DNA of 64,000 nt from Bin5 sp965116395. GTDB lineage: Bacteria; Chloroflexota; Anaerolineae; Caldilineales; Caldilineaceae. The DNA lies in the NCBI GenBank assembly GCA_965116395.1, contig OZ220684.1, positions 1,612,001 to 1,676,000 on the forward strand. Direction: 5' to 3'. The notes beneath the pieces are model-generated. The model did not search any database and was not told where the DNA came from. It saw only the letters and a list, made by a program, of their open reading frames with translations. A program made the translations under genes and the position numbers. This document shows, piece after piece, positions 24,684-33,491 of this stretch. Position 1 is the first letter of the stretch. Each line of letters starts with the position of its first letter.

Positions 24684-26777
24684 TTATCCGAAGCCGCCGC
24701 CACCTCCGCCTCCTCCTCCGCCGCCGCCGCCGCCACCACCACTGAAGCCGCCGCCGCCGGAGAAACCGCCTCCGGAGAAACCGCCGCCGCCGCTCCAGCC
24801 ATCGCCACCTGTATAGGTGCTACTGGGCCGGCTGGTCATGGTGACGCTGGTGCCGGTGAGCAGCGCGCCGAGGCCGAGGCTCATTCCTGACAGACTGAGG
24901 CCCAGCCCGCGACTGACACCGCTCAGGCTTCCGCCTATGCTCCCGCCGAGCACACCGCGCCCCGGGGACCCGGGGGGCAAACCAGGTGTTTCGCCGCCAA
25001 CGCGCCCGCCACCGACATTCAATTGAACCGACTGGCCGGGGGAGCCGGAGCCATAGTAGGCGCGCCGGTATTGTCCGTACAGTTTCGAGTCGGGAATGTA
25101 CCAGCCGGGCGCAGGTGCGTTCACCTTTTCAAATGTGCGAATGTACTGTTTATCCACGCCAAAGGCGATGGCATAGGGCAGCCAGCGATCCCATAGCTCT
25201 TTCTTTTCTTCGAGGTCGCTGTAGCGGTCGATATCGCGAAGATAGTTTTTGAACGCCTGGCAGCGTGCGGCCAGTTGGGAGCCACGGCCGGTTTTGCGGG
25301 GCATGAAACGGGAGAGCAGCAGGAAGCCAAGGGCGGTCGTTGCAAGCCCGATGCCGGGCAGCGCGGCGGCGCCGGTCAGACCGCCGAACAGCATATAGAG
25401 TCCCCAGCCAGCCAACCCTGCCAGCGCGAGCAGAATTATACCCAGGACAGCGTACTGATTGCGCACTTTTTCCGGGCTGCGGGCGAAAAATTTCTGCGCG
25501 GTCACTTCGGTGTAGAGCGCTCGCTTGAGGGCCGGCACCTCCCTGTGAAACCTGTGCTTCAATTCCGAAAGTCGAACATGACTCCTGGTATTAAAGAGGC
25601 TGTCCAGCAGGTGTTGTTCAAAGTAGGAGACTGGTAGCTTCCGATTTTCGTAGCGGTAGATGAAGTCGCGCTCGGACCGGGATTTGCCTGTCTTCTCTTC
25701 GGTGATGCTGATGATCTTACGCTGCGCCAGATCGACAAGCGTGGCGATGATATCCTGCATATCGGCCTGCTCGTCAAGAAGCGTGCCGGCGATGCCCGGG
25801 GCTAGGTTGTCGGGCGGCTCGGGCAGGTAATCGGCGAGCATTTCGACCGGCTTGTCGCGGCCGAGACGGTACCAGAGCAGGTAGAGTGCGGCCGGTCCGC
25901 CCAAGAGGAAAAGCAGGCCGAATGCGCCGAACAGGAGCGTAAGAATCGGGCCCCAGCGGGCGCGGAAGAGCATTTCGGCTTCGCGTGCGGCTGCTTCGGC
26001 ATCGGCCCTTACCTGCCAAGGATGGGGTTCCCCGGCCACCACGCCGGGCGTGAACTCGACCCGTACTTCGAAGGCTTGACCGGGAGCCAGACTGCGGTCG
26101 AGCACATATGCGATCTCGCGCCCGCTTTCCAGACGTAAAGCCGAGGCGATCTCGCGGGCGTCTTGCCAGGACTCTCCCCTGTTCGTGTACGCGGCCCACT
26201 CATGGATCGCGGCCGGTGCGACCACGTTAACGCGCCCTGACTGCACGGGGAAGCTGCGGTCGCCGTAGATCGCCTTCCACCAGAGCTGGTCGCCGCCTTC
26301 ATAGTAGCGCAGGCCGCCGCGCACAGTATAGCCAAGGGTAAAGGTCTCGCTGCGCTTGGTGATGGGAGGGAAATACCAGTAAATGACGTAGCGGGAGGCC
26401 TTTTCGGTGACGGTAAATGTATATGGCTCTTTGCCGTAGCTCGCGTAGCGATAGCTGTTGCCGCTGGCGTCTGTCAGGGTCCAGTCGTCAAGGGAACTGA
26501 AATTCTTTTTGGGGATGTCGCGATAACCGTAGGTGAAGATGCCGCGCGTAAATTTGATGGTCTGATGCTCGGTCACTTCAAACGCGCTGTCCTGACGGAT
26601 AATAATATCGACGTCGAAGCGCTCCCAGAGCAGGGACTTTTCCTGCGCGAAAACGAGTTGGACTTGCAGAATCAACAGGGCGCCGAGCAGAACTGCGGCG
26701 CCGGTCAGCAGGCGTGCAGGCAGGCCGGCTGATATTGTCACAGTTGCCAGGCTGACGATGCGGCTGCCAGCGCGCAT
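24684..26777 (-). CDS. DUF2207 membrane protein, copy 1
   Basis: 697 aa. A signal or anchor segment (~20-44, ending VFAQ) is followed by an extracytoplasmic DUF2207 domain (WERFDVDIIIRQDSAFEVTE, FTYGYRDIP, LGYTVRGGLRYYEGGDQLWW). A transmembrane helix follows at ~285-310, then a cytoplasmic region (DEQADMQDIIATLVDLAQRK) that looks like a winged helix. A helical hairpin lies at ~448-495, and the very C-terminus is glycine-rich (SGGG repeats, then a poly-Gly run). DUF2207 proteins are widespread predicted membrane proteins without an established biochemical activity. It is a tandem paralogue of the next gene. First residues MRAGSRIVS match those of the zinc-ribbon gene rather than its paralogue, implying an exchanged 5' end. 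Confidence 0.85.
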   Translation of the reverse strand: MRAGSRIVSLATVTISAGLPARLLTGAAVLLGALLILQVQLVFAQEKSLLWERFDVDIIIRQDSAFEVTEHQTIKFTRGIFTYGYRDIPKKNFSSLDDWTLTDASGNSYRYASYGKEPYTFTVTEKASRYVIYWYFPPITKRSETFTLGYTVRGGLRYYEGGDQLWWKAIYGDRSFPVQSGRVNVVAPAAIHEWAAYTNRGESWQDAREIASALRLESGREIAYVLDRSLAPGQAFEVRVEFTPGVVAGEPHPWQVRADAEAAAREAEMLFRARWGPILTLLFGAFGLLFLLGGPAALYLLWYRLGRDKPVEMLADYLPEPPDNLAPGIAGTLLDEQADMQDIIATLVDLAQRKIISITEEKTGKSRSERDFIYRYENRKLPVSYFEQHLLDSLFNTRSHVRLSELKHRFHREVPALKRALYTEVTAQKFFARSPEKVRNQYAVLGIILLALAGLAGWGLYMLFGGLTGAAALPGIGLATTALGFLLLSRFMPRKTGRGSQLAARCQAFKNYLRDIDRYSDLEEKKELWDRWLPYAIAFGVDKQYIRTFEKVNAPAPGWYIPDSKLYGQYRRAYYGSGSPGQSVQLNVGGGRVGGETPGLPPGSPGRGVLGGSIGGSLSGVSRGLGLSLSGMSLGLGALLTGTSVTMTSRPSSTYTGGDGWSGGGGFSGGGFSGGGGFSGGGGGGGGGGGGGGGGFG

Positions 26778-27034
26778 GGTTCGCTCCTTTTTGCTTTCGA
26801 GGTTGCGCTAACTCAACAGGTATGAGAGGGGCTCACATAGCCTAGTAGCGAAACCAGTCATTGGTATTCGAGGGGGCGCCGCAATCAGGTGCCGCGCCGC
26901 AGTCTCTTCGTAAGAAGGCAGTCCCGTTTTCGATCCCTGAAATAGACCCAAACCATAGTTCCCAGAACAATATGGAGCACCCACGCTGCAGCAGCCTTCA
27001 CGCTTATTTTGCAGAGGGCGGGCGCATACGATTC

Positions 27035-29104
27035 TTAACCAAAGCCACCGCCACCGCCGCCACCACCACCGCCGCCGAAGCCGCCGCCACCGGAGAAACC
27101 GCCGCCACCACTCCAGCCGCCGCCGGAAGTGGAGGAGCTGCTGGGCCGGCTGGTCATTGTAGCGCTGGTGCTGGTGAGCAGGGCGCCCAGGCCCACACTC
27201 ATTCCCGACAGGCCGCTGCCCAGCCCGCGGCTGGCATCACCCAAGCCCCCGCCCAGACCGCCGCCGCCCGGGGGCCCAGAGGGAGCGCCAAGGGTCTCGC
27301 CGGCGGCGCGTCCTCCGCCGCCATCCGGGCGACCGGACCGGCCGAGGTGACCTGGCCCGTAGTACCAGTGGCGATAGGGGCCATACATGGTCGGGTGGGG
27401 GATGTACCAGCCGGGCGCGGGCGCGTCAACCGCTTCGAATTTGCGAATGTACTGGGAATCGACGCCAAAGGCAATGGCGAAGGGCAGCCAGCGGTCCCAC
27501 AACTCCTTCTGTTCTTCGAGATCGCTGTAGCGGTCGATGTCGCGCAGGTAGCGTTTGAAGGCCTGCCAGCGTGCGGCCAGTTCGGCGCCGGCGTCGGTCT
27601 TGCGGGGCATAAAGCGGGACAGCAGCAGGAAACCGAAGGCGGTTACACCCAGTCCTATGCCCGGCAGGACGGCGGCGCCGGTCAGACCGCCGAAGAGGGA
27701 CATCAGTCCCACCCCGAACAGTCCTGCAAGGGCCAACAGACATACACCGAGACAGCCGTACTGGTTGCGCACTGATTCGGGGCTGCGGGCAAAAAAGCCC
27801 TGCGCGGTCACTTCGTCGTACAGTGCGCTCTTGAGGGCCGGCAACTCCTTGTGGAACTTGTCTTTCAGGTCCGAAAGTCTGACCTCGTCCTTGCGTTCAA
27901 AGAGGCCGTCCAGCAGGAGTTGCTCGAAGGCAGAGACGGGCAGCTCCCGATTTTCGTAGCGGTAGATGAAGTCGCGCGCAACCTGGAATTTGTCCGTTGT
28001 CTCTTCGGTTATGCTGATGATCTTGCGCTGCGCCAGATCGACAAGCGTGGCGATGATATCCTGCATGTCGGCCTGCTCGTCCAGGAGGGTGCCGACGACG
28101 CCAGGGGCCAGGTCGTCGGGGGGCTCCGGCAGGTAATCGGCGACCAGATCGACCGGTTTGTCGCGGCCGAGACGGTACCAGAGCAGGTAGAGCGCGGCCG
28201 GTCCGCCCAAGAGGAAGAGCAGGCCGAGAGCGCCGAAAGCAAGCGTAAGCATCGGACCCCAACGGGCACGGAAGAGCACGGCTGCCTCACGCTCGGCTGC
28301 TTCGGCATCGGCCCTGGTCTGCCATGGTTGCGGTTCGCCGGCCACCACGCCGGGTGTAAACTCGACCCGCACTTCGAATGCTTCGCCGGGCGCCAGGCGG
28401 CGGTCGAGCGCAAAGGCGATCTCCCGACCGCTTTCCAGACGTGATGCCGATGCGGTGCCGCGGGCGTCTTCCCAAGCGTCTCCTGCGTTCGTGTAGGCGG
28501 CCCACTCATGAATCGACGCCGGCGCGACGACGTTTACCCGGCCCGCCTGCACCGGGAAGCTGCGGTCGCCGTAAATCGCTTGCCACCAGAGTTGGTCGCC
28601 GCCCTCATAGTAGCGCAGGCCGCCGCGCACCGTATAGGCAAGGGTAAAGGTCTCGCTCTGGTTTGCCATTATCGGGAAATACCAGTAGACGACGTAACGG
28701 GAGCCCTTGTCGGTGACGGTGAAGGTATATGGCTCTTTGCCGTGGCTGGCCTGGCGATAGATGTTGCCGCTGCTGTCGGTCAGGGACCAGTTATCGAGAG
28801 AACTGAAATATTGTTTGGGGATATCACGGTAGCCGAAGGTGAAGGTTCCGCGCGTAAAGCGAATGGTCTGATGCTCTGTCACCTCGAAGGAGCTATCCCT
28901 GCGGATAATGATATCGACGTCGAAGCGCTCCCAGAGCAGTGTTTTCTCCTGCGCGAAGGCGGGATGGGCATGGACAACGAAGAGGACGCCGAGCAGAACT
29001 GCGGCGCTGGCAAGCAGGCGAGCGAGCAGCTTGGAGCGTTTCCGGTAGGCGTGTGGATGCCTCAATATTTTTTGGGGCGAAATCTTCAGTCGTGAAGTCA
29101 TCAT
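27035..29104 (-). CDS. DUF2207 membrane protein, copy 2
   Basis: About 689 aa from the ATG giving MMTSRLKIS; an open frame continues upstream to 29233 but that extension lacks a secretion-type sequence. An N-terminal basic region and hydrophobic segment ending HPAFAQ form the signal. The rest parallels copy 1 domain for domain (WERFDVDIIIRRDSSFEVTE; the single membrane helix; the DEQADMQDII cytoplasmic segment; a helical hairpin; a Gly-rich tail with FSGGGGF). Identity between the two is high over the whole length, pointing to tandem duplication. First gene of the envelope cassette. Function unknown; the topology suggests a sensor or scaffold coupling the outside to cytoplasmic winged helices. 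Confidence 0.83.
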   Translation of the reverse strand: MMTSRLKISPQKILRHPHAYRKRSKLLARLLASAAVLLGVLFVVHAHPAFAQEKTLLWERFDVDIIIRRDSSFEVTEHQTIRFTRGTFTFGYRDIPKQYFSSLDNWSLTDSSGNIYRQASHGKEPYTFTVTDKGSRYVVYWYFPIMANQSETFTLAYTVRGGLRYYEGGDQLWWQAIYGDRSFPVQAGRVNVVAPASIHEWAAYTNAGDAWEDARGTASASRLESGREIAFALDRRLAPGEAFEVRVEFTPGVVAGEPQPWQTRADAEAAEREAAVLFRARWGPMLTLAFGALGLLFLLGGPAALYLLWYRLGRDKPVDLVADYLPEPPDDLAPGVVGTLLDEQADMQDIIATLVDLAQRKIISITEETTDKFQVARDFIYRYENRELPVSAFEQLLLDGLFERKDEVRLSDLKDKFHKELPALKSALYDEVTAQGFFARSPESVRNQYGCLGVCLLALAGLFGVGLMSLFGGLTGAAVLPGIGLGVTAFGFLLLSRFMPRKTDAGAELAARWQAFKRYLRDIDRYSDLEEQKELWDRWLPFAIAFGVDSQYIRKFEAVDAPAPGWYIPHPTMYGPYRHWYYGPGHLGRSGRPDGGGGRAAGETLGAPSGPPGGGGLGGGLGDASRGLGSGLSGMSVGLGALLTSTSATMTSRPSSSSTSGGGWSGGGGFSGGGGFGGGGGGGGGGGFG

Positions 29105-29587
29105 GCTTGTCTTGCGCGGCGGTAGCGCAATAGACAGCCTCTCCTCTCCGGGGCGTGGGTTCAGGTGTATGCTCTCAGTGTCGCACAAAGCCGCCTGACA
29201 TGCCTGACATTCTACCAACTCTTTGGCTGACAATTCAATTTGGGCGGCTTAAGAGGCTTGTAGAGAAGTTGCGCAGCTGTTCGCTGCGCCCTTCTCCCAA
29301 ATGAAAACTGATGTGGACACCTCAAGTTAACATGACTCTAAGAAAACTCTCATTTGGGAAGAAAGGCGAAATGTCCCCTCTGGGTGATGGGGAAGATCTC
29401 AATTTCGTTCGGAGAATACTTTGAATTGTGTGGAGCAGCCGGATTGCCACATATCTCAACGTGGAGGAATCAAAGTTGGTCAGTTTTGTAAAAGTTTTGT
29501 ATAAGAAAGCTTGACATCATACATTTTTTGTGATAGCGCTCTTTAGATAATGTTAAGCTGTGTGAGCTGAAGCCAAAGGAATGTCGA
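29105..29587. other. Intergenic region with inverted repeats before the GHKL cassette
   Basis: Divergent gap of ~480 bases. A hairpin GCGCAG/CTGCGC lies at ~29271-29288. Just after it, CTTCTCCCAAATGA (~29291-29304) is matched by an inverted TCATTTGGGAAG (~29350-29361). The sequence turns AT-rich after ~29400, marking the start of the foreign-looking cassette. TTGACA occurs at 29511-29516 but no -10 stands at the right distance, and GATAAT at 29546 has no matching -35, so the promoter cannot be set. Confidence 0.5.
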
Positions 29588-31096
29588 ATGCAAGAATTTC
29601 AAAGCAAAGTCAACTTTGAGAAGCTGGTGCAAAACTTGGCCGACATGTACCACGATGACACTTTCGATGTGGTTCTGACCGAGTTAGTAGCCAATGCTCT
29701 TGATGCTAGAGCCAGTGAAATCTCAATTAATTGGGACAGAAAGGGATACATTCTGACTGTTAAGGACAACGGAAAAGGAATGGATTCTGACGCATTTGCC
29801 CAATACCATGATTTTGCAGCCGAGCTTAAGTCCCGAGGAGGAGGAATCGGATTCACAGGGGTTGGTGCCAAAATCAGTTTCAATATTGCCGAACGGGTGG
29901 TAACTGAAACTCAGTGCAATGGAGCCGTCAACGCATCAGACTGGCAGTGGCATGAAGACGGGACTCTAAGGTGGAATCTCGTACAGTCGGTTAAGCTCAA
30001 AAATGAAGGTACCTGGGTTGAGGTCCATTTTAGACGGGGTCAGGTGCGACCCGACATTGACTCTGATCACCTTGAAAGCATAATGAGGCGCCACTACCTC
30101 CCTCTTTTCATTTCTGAATTCAGTCGGGCGTACTCGGCAATAGGCCTTTACTCGACTAAACCACGATTCAAAATTAATGGGACTTCGATAGCTCAGAAAG
30201 AACTAAATGCTACCGCCTCGCTATCTCATTGCAAGGGTATACTGCTTCGTTCGGGAGGTAGGGAATTCGGTTGGGGAGCAATCGGTGTCTCTGAGCGCGA
30301 CTGCCCAATCGACGAGAATACGTATGGGTTGTTGCTATGCACGCATGGCAAAGTGATAAAGTCAGAACTCTTTGGACAGTCAACAGGAGTTCTAGGAACG
30401 AGGTTGTTTGGAATATTTGAAATCCCCGGCCTCATTGAGTTCTTGACAACTAATAAGAGTGACTTAAGGGGAGGGCCGGGGCAGCGCAGCAAGCTAGATC
30501 AAATGCTCTATCCTGTTCGCGAAGAGTTAAGAAAATTTCTGGCAGAGCATGGAGTAGCTGTGGTTGGACAGAAACGAAACCAACTCTCAGCAAGACTGGA
30601 ACGCGAATTATCCAAATTGGTAGGACGCTTGCCAGAATTACAGGATTTCGACGGGTTACTTCGAAAGTCCCGCGCCTTGCGTAAAGGCAGCGACGGGAAC
30701 ACACTAGCGTCTGAAACCGGGAATCAGAGCGAAGATACTGGCACTAACGAACAAGACAATAGCGATGAGCAAGGTACGCGTAATCGCTCCTCGTCGCACC
30801 AGCCCAATAGGGAGGGAACGACGCAGGCAAAGCGGCGAAGAACCCGCAAGAACCAGGGTCCCCGTGTAGCTTTTGAGGATCATCCCGACCGCAACGAAAC
30901 TGCATGGCTAGATGCAAATACAGTAGTCATCAATAGTGGCCATAGAGCATACCGTAACCGCACTACTCATGACCAGGCAAAACTGACCTATTGCATGTTC
31001 GCTATAGGTGTAGCTTTGGACAAGGCCGAATTAGTTCGAGCAGAGAACAGTGGTAGCTATGTGGATGCATTCATTTCTGCGTGGGGGCAATCGTGA
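29588..31096 (+). CDS. MORC/Hsp90-like GHKL ATPase
   Basis: 502 aa. The N-terminal Bergerat-fold ATPase is complete: N-box ELVANALDA (32-40), G1 DNGKGM (60-65), and G2 GIGFTGVGAK (86-95). A transducer-like region follows (~130-350), then a charged, Ser/Asn/Gln-rich linker with a basic stretch (KRRRTRK, ~420). A short conserved-looking tail rich in hydrophobics (AKLTYCMFAIGVALDKAELV) ends the protein. MORC-like ATPases clamp DNA, and bacterial relatives (paraMORC) are often linked to restriction or other conflict systems. Codon use is AT-rich compared with neighbours. It overlaps the next gene by GTGA, so the proteins should be made together. No signal or membrane segment. Confidence 0.8.
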   Translation: MQEFQSKVNFEKLVQNLADMYHDDTFDVVLTELVANALDARASEISINWDRKGYILTVKDNGKGMDSDAFAQYHDFAAELKSRGGGIGFTGVGAKISFNIAERVVTETQCNGAVNASDWQWHEDGTLRWNLVQSVKLKNEGTWVEVHFRRGQVRPDIDSDHLESIMRRHYLPLFISEFSRAYSAIGLYSTKPRFKINGTSIAQKELNATASLSHCKGILLRSGGREFGWGAIGVSERDCPIDENTYGLLLCTHGKVIKSELFGQSTGVLGTRLFGIFEIPGLIEFLTTNKSDLRGGPGQRSKLDQMLYPVREELRKFLAEHGVAVVGQKRNQLSARLERELSKLVGRLPELQDFDGLLRKSRALRKGSDGNTLASETGNQSEDTGTNEQDNSDEQGTRNRSSSHQPNREGTTQAKRRRTRKNQGPRVAFEDHPDRNETAWLDANTVVINSGHRAYRNRTTHDQAKLTYCMFAIGVALDKAELVRAENSGSYVDAFISAWGQS

Positions 31097-31569
31097 CAGA
31101 AAAGAAAGAAGCTCGTGCGAAAGTCTCATTCAAAAGAAGAGGGAGTTCCTATCGAGGGTCCGTGGCCCTTCAAGACTTTGATCTCTTGCAGAATGACCCT
31201 GCAGAAACGATGCGAAAAGTAACTAGAATATACGAGAGGACATTGAATGAAATCAAGCAGTGGCAGTTAGATGCAAAAGCGCTACAGTTGTCCGGGACGC
31301 CGTTGTCAGCAAGGAAAGCCTGGGAATTGGGTGACATAGTGCATAGGCTTCAGAAAGAATTTGCAAATCATGGTTGCAAATTGGAAAACCTTTACGACCA
31401 TCTAGCGCGGCACGCTGGGACTTCGGAGTGGTTAGGCAGGTTTGTTACATTCAGGCGGTATGTCAACAGTGCGGAAGCTATTCCCGACGGTCTAAAGTGG
31501 AACGTTATTGCCAAAAAGTCAAGAGCTGCGGGTCTGTCAATCGCCGCTGGCCTTCTTGAGGACAGATAG
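31093..31569 (+). CDS. Small helical protein of the GHKL cassette
   Basis: 158 aa. The chosen start is the GTG at 31093, whose GTGA overlaps the stop of the ATPase gene; the frame also opens at a GTG 12 bases earlier. The N-terminus is basic (KKEARAKVSFKRRGSSYRGS). The rest is helical (TMRKVTRIYERTLNEIKQW; LGDIVHRLQKEFANHG; WLGRFVTFRRYVNS), reminiscent of small DNA-binding or adaptor proteins, but no family was recognised. The next gene starts two bases after its stop. Strict coupling on both sides argues for a shared complex. Confidence 0.7.
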   Translation: MTEKKEARAKVSFKRRGSSYRGSVALQDFDLLQNDPAETMRKVTRIYERTLNEIKQWQLDAKALQLSGTPLSARKAWELGDIVHRLQKEFANHGCKLENLYDHLARHAGTSEWLGRFVTFRRYVNSAEAIPDGLKWNVIAKKSRAAGLSIAAGLLEDR

Positions 31570-31571
31570 CC

Positions 31572-33191
31572 ATGGCAGAAATAATTGGTGAAACTATACG
31601 GCATTTGGCCGCACGACCTGTTGCTTTCTCTGTCGAGGATGTTGCCAGTTTGGCGGGTCTGGAAGGATTGGAAAGCGCTGTCGAAGAGTCCTTGAGAGAG
31701 CAGTGCACTAAAGGAACCATCCTTTGCTTGGAAGAAAAGAAAGATGGTACTGCGTCTGCTAGTCGGATCTTGGATCGGATCGATCCAGTAACAGGAGAAG
31801 TTCACAGCTGTGAAGTTGAGGAGAGTACTTACTCCAGTGTTCACTACCTAGGCGTACGTGTTGCTGAAAAGTGGTGGGTTAATCGAACGTTAAGGTGGGC
31901 CACAGCGAACGTAGAATACGCAAGCCACACCCAACTTGCTAGCTCCATGGCTATAGCATTCAATTGTAGAAGGTGGGAAGCACCTCCACCAGACATGCTA
32001 GCTGTAGGTCGCCGATGGGCCATGGTTGCTGACGGTTGTGTCCCGGGTACACTCGTGTTTCCTTGGGCAACAGTCTTAAGAGTAAATCCCCTATTCGCTG
32101 AGCCATTTCGATTGCTGTTCTCTTCTGATCTGAATGAATTGTCAATTGAAGATATAGGGACTGCATTTGACCAGGTTCTAGACGATCTACCCGCTCGAGA
32201 AGCTACTATTGTTCGAGCACGTTTTCATTTGGACTCTGACCTTCCAAAAACGCTAGAAGAATTAGGATTGCTCTTAGGTATTACCAGGGAGAGAGTCCGC
32301 CAGATTGAGGCGAGAGTCCTGCGCTCAGAAGCGCTCAAGGCTCCCCTATGGTTGAGATTCGTGGCAGATTTTATACAATCCGGTGGTGCGCTATTGATTC
32401 AGAGCCAATTCTCCATAGGAATACTACGGTTGCTGGTCAAAGTTTGGAGTTTTAGTTCGGTTGAAGTCAATCCTTTGGAGATCAGACTGATTGCGACCGA
32501 ATATGATGTTGCTGATTATATGGGCAGCGTAAAAAAGAGCTATGACTTGTGGGATTCGGATCGTGAACAGGACTTCCATTCCGTAGATGCTTTGCCGGGA
32601 TTCTTCACTCATGCCGACAGAATCCAATTGAGTGAAGCAGAAAAACAGTTGCGTAGTGGGCAGGTTACAAAGACAATGCAACGCATGCTCGTGCATGCGT
32701 TACGCTCTTTGGGCCGAGCCGCCCACTTCACTGAGATTGCGAAGGAATGCAACCGCCTATTTCCTGAAGAGGAAAGAGCGATACACAATTGGCATGCCGC
32801 ACTCTCATTGCATTCTCAGCCGGAGCGGGAAGATTCCGGAATCGCGTGGATTGGAAGAAAAGGAATGTACGGCTTGCAAGAACACGGTTATTCTCGACCT
32901 GATGCGAGTCTGTTTGATGAAGTTTCGCGTATTGTCATTGAAACTTTCGAGAGAACGCAACGACCAGTATCTATTGAAGTTGTCATGACAGAGCTGAGCA
33001 AGAAACGCCGAGAATTAAGCCGCCAAAGCGTTATCATGGCACTTTCCTTTCACGACAACTTATTACCTGCAAGTGATGGCAAATATGTGCCAAAGGAAAA
33101 TAACTCCATAAGGTCAGACGATTCCTCTCACCTAGAATATGATATTGGTGCCGCGTTCCAGGCTTTCTCTTTTGAGGAGGAAGAGAGTTAG
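31572..33191 (+). CDS. Sigma-70 region 4 and HARE-HTH protein
   Basis: 539 aa with a mosaic of DNA-binding modules. Residues ~1-60 look like a winged helix. A sigma-70 region 4 helix-turn-helix lies at ~200-252: LPAREATIVRARFHL, then LEELGLLLGITRERVRQIEARVL, very close to the -35-binding helix of group 1 sigma factors. Sigma regions 2 and 3 are missing, so it is not a complete sigma factor. A HARE-HTH (HB1/ASXL/restriction-endonuclease) domain is at ~365-440 (LVHALRSLGRAAHFTEIAKE ... WIGRKGMYGL), and a second similar module is at ~445-508. HARE-HTH domains are found in restriction endonucleases and the RNA polymerase delta subunit. It probably gives DNA specificity to the cassette or regulates it. 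Ends AT-rich region. Confidence 0.78.
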   Translation: MAEIIGETIRHLAARPVAFSVEDVASLAGLEGLESAVEESLREQCTKGTILCLEEKKDGTASASRILDRIDPVTGEVHSCEVEESTYSSVHYLGVRVAEKWWVNRTLRWATANVEYASHTQLASSMAIAFNCRRWEAPPPDMLAVGRRWAMVADGCVPGTLVFPWATVLRVNPLFAEPFRLLFSSDLNELSIEDIGTAFDQVLDDLPAREATIVRARFHLDSDLPKTLEELGLLLGITRERVRQIEARVLRSEALKAPLWLRFVADFIQSGGALLIQSQFSIGILRLLVKVWSFSSVEVNPLEIRLIATEYDVADYMGSVKKSYDLWDSDREQDFHSVDALPGFFTHADRIQLSEAEKQLRSGQVTKTMQRMLVHALRSLGRAAHFTEIAKECNRLFPEEERAIHNWHAALSLHSQPEREDSGIAWIGRKGMYGLQEHGYSRPDASLFDEVSRIVIETFERTQRPVSIEVVMTELSKKRRELSRQSVIMALSFHDNLLPASDGKYVPKENNSIRSDDSSHLEYDIGAAFQAFSFEEEES

Positions 33192-33491
33192 GTAACGGTT
33201 GGTCTAGCACAGATATCCCTGCTTCCATACATAGCGAGAAATAGGTTTCCCAGAGCTTTTCGCTTCAGTTTCCTCACCCTTTTTGGGCCGAGACGCCAAG
33301 CATTTCCCTCTAAGACAGATCCCCTTGCCATCGCTGAAATTGTCCACAAATACTGCACCGAAGGGAATCTCCTTAGATTCTACGGCAGTTCCCACGAACT
33401 GCGGCCGGTAATAGTGGGTGAAAAGACCACTATCTCGTGATGCGGAAGCGCTTCATCCTACCGAGGAGCCAACTTTCCAGACCTAGAACCC
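33192..33491. other. Intergenic gap after the GHKL cassette, nothing recognised
   Basis: About 300 bases between two convergent genes. No terminator hairpin with a T-tract, RNA or convincing ORF was found. Composition returns from AT-rich to GC-rich near 33490. Confidence 0.5.

Noticed and set aside
29511..29551. TTGACA and GATAAT before the GHKL gene as a promoter
   Set aside because: They are about 29 bases apart, too far for one sigma-70 promoter, and neither has a correctly spaced partner.
31572..33191. Reading the sigma4-HARE protein as an alternative sigma factor
   Set aside because: Only region 4 is present; regions 2 and 3, needed for core binding and -10 melting, are missing.
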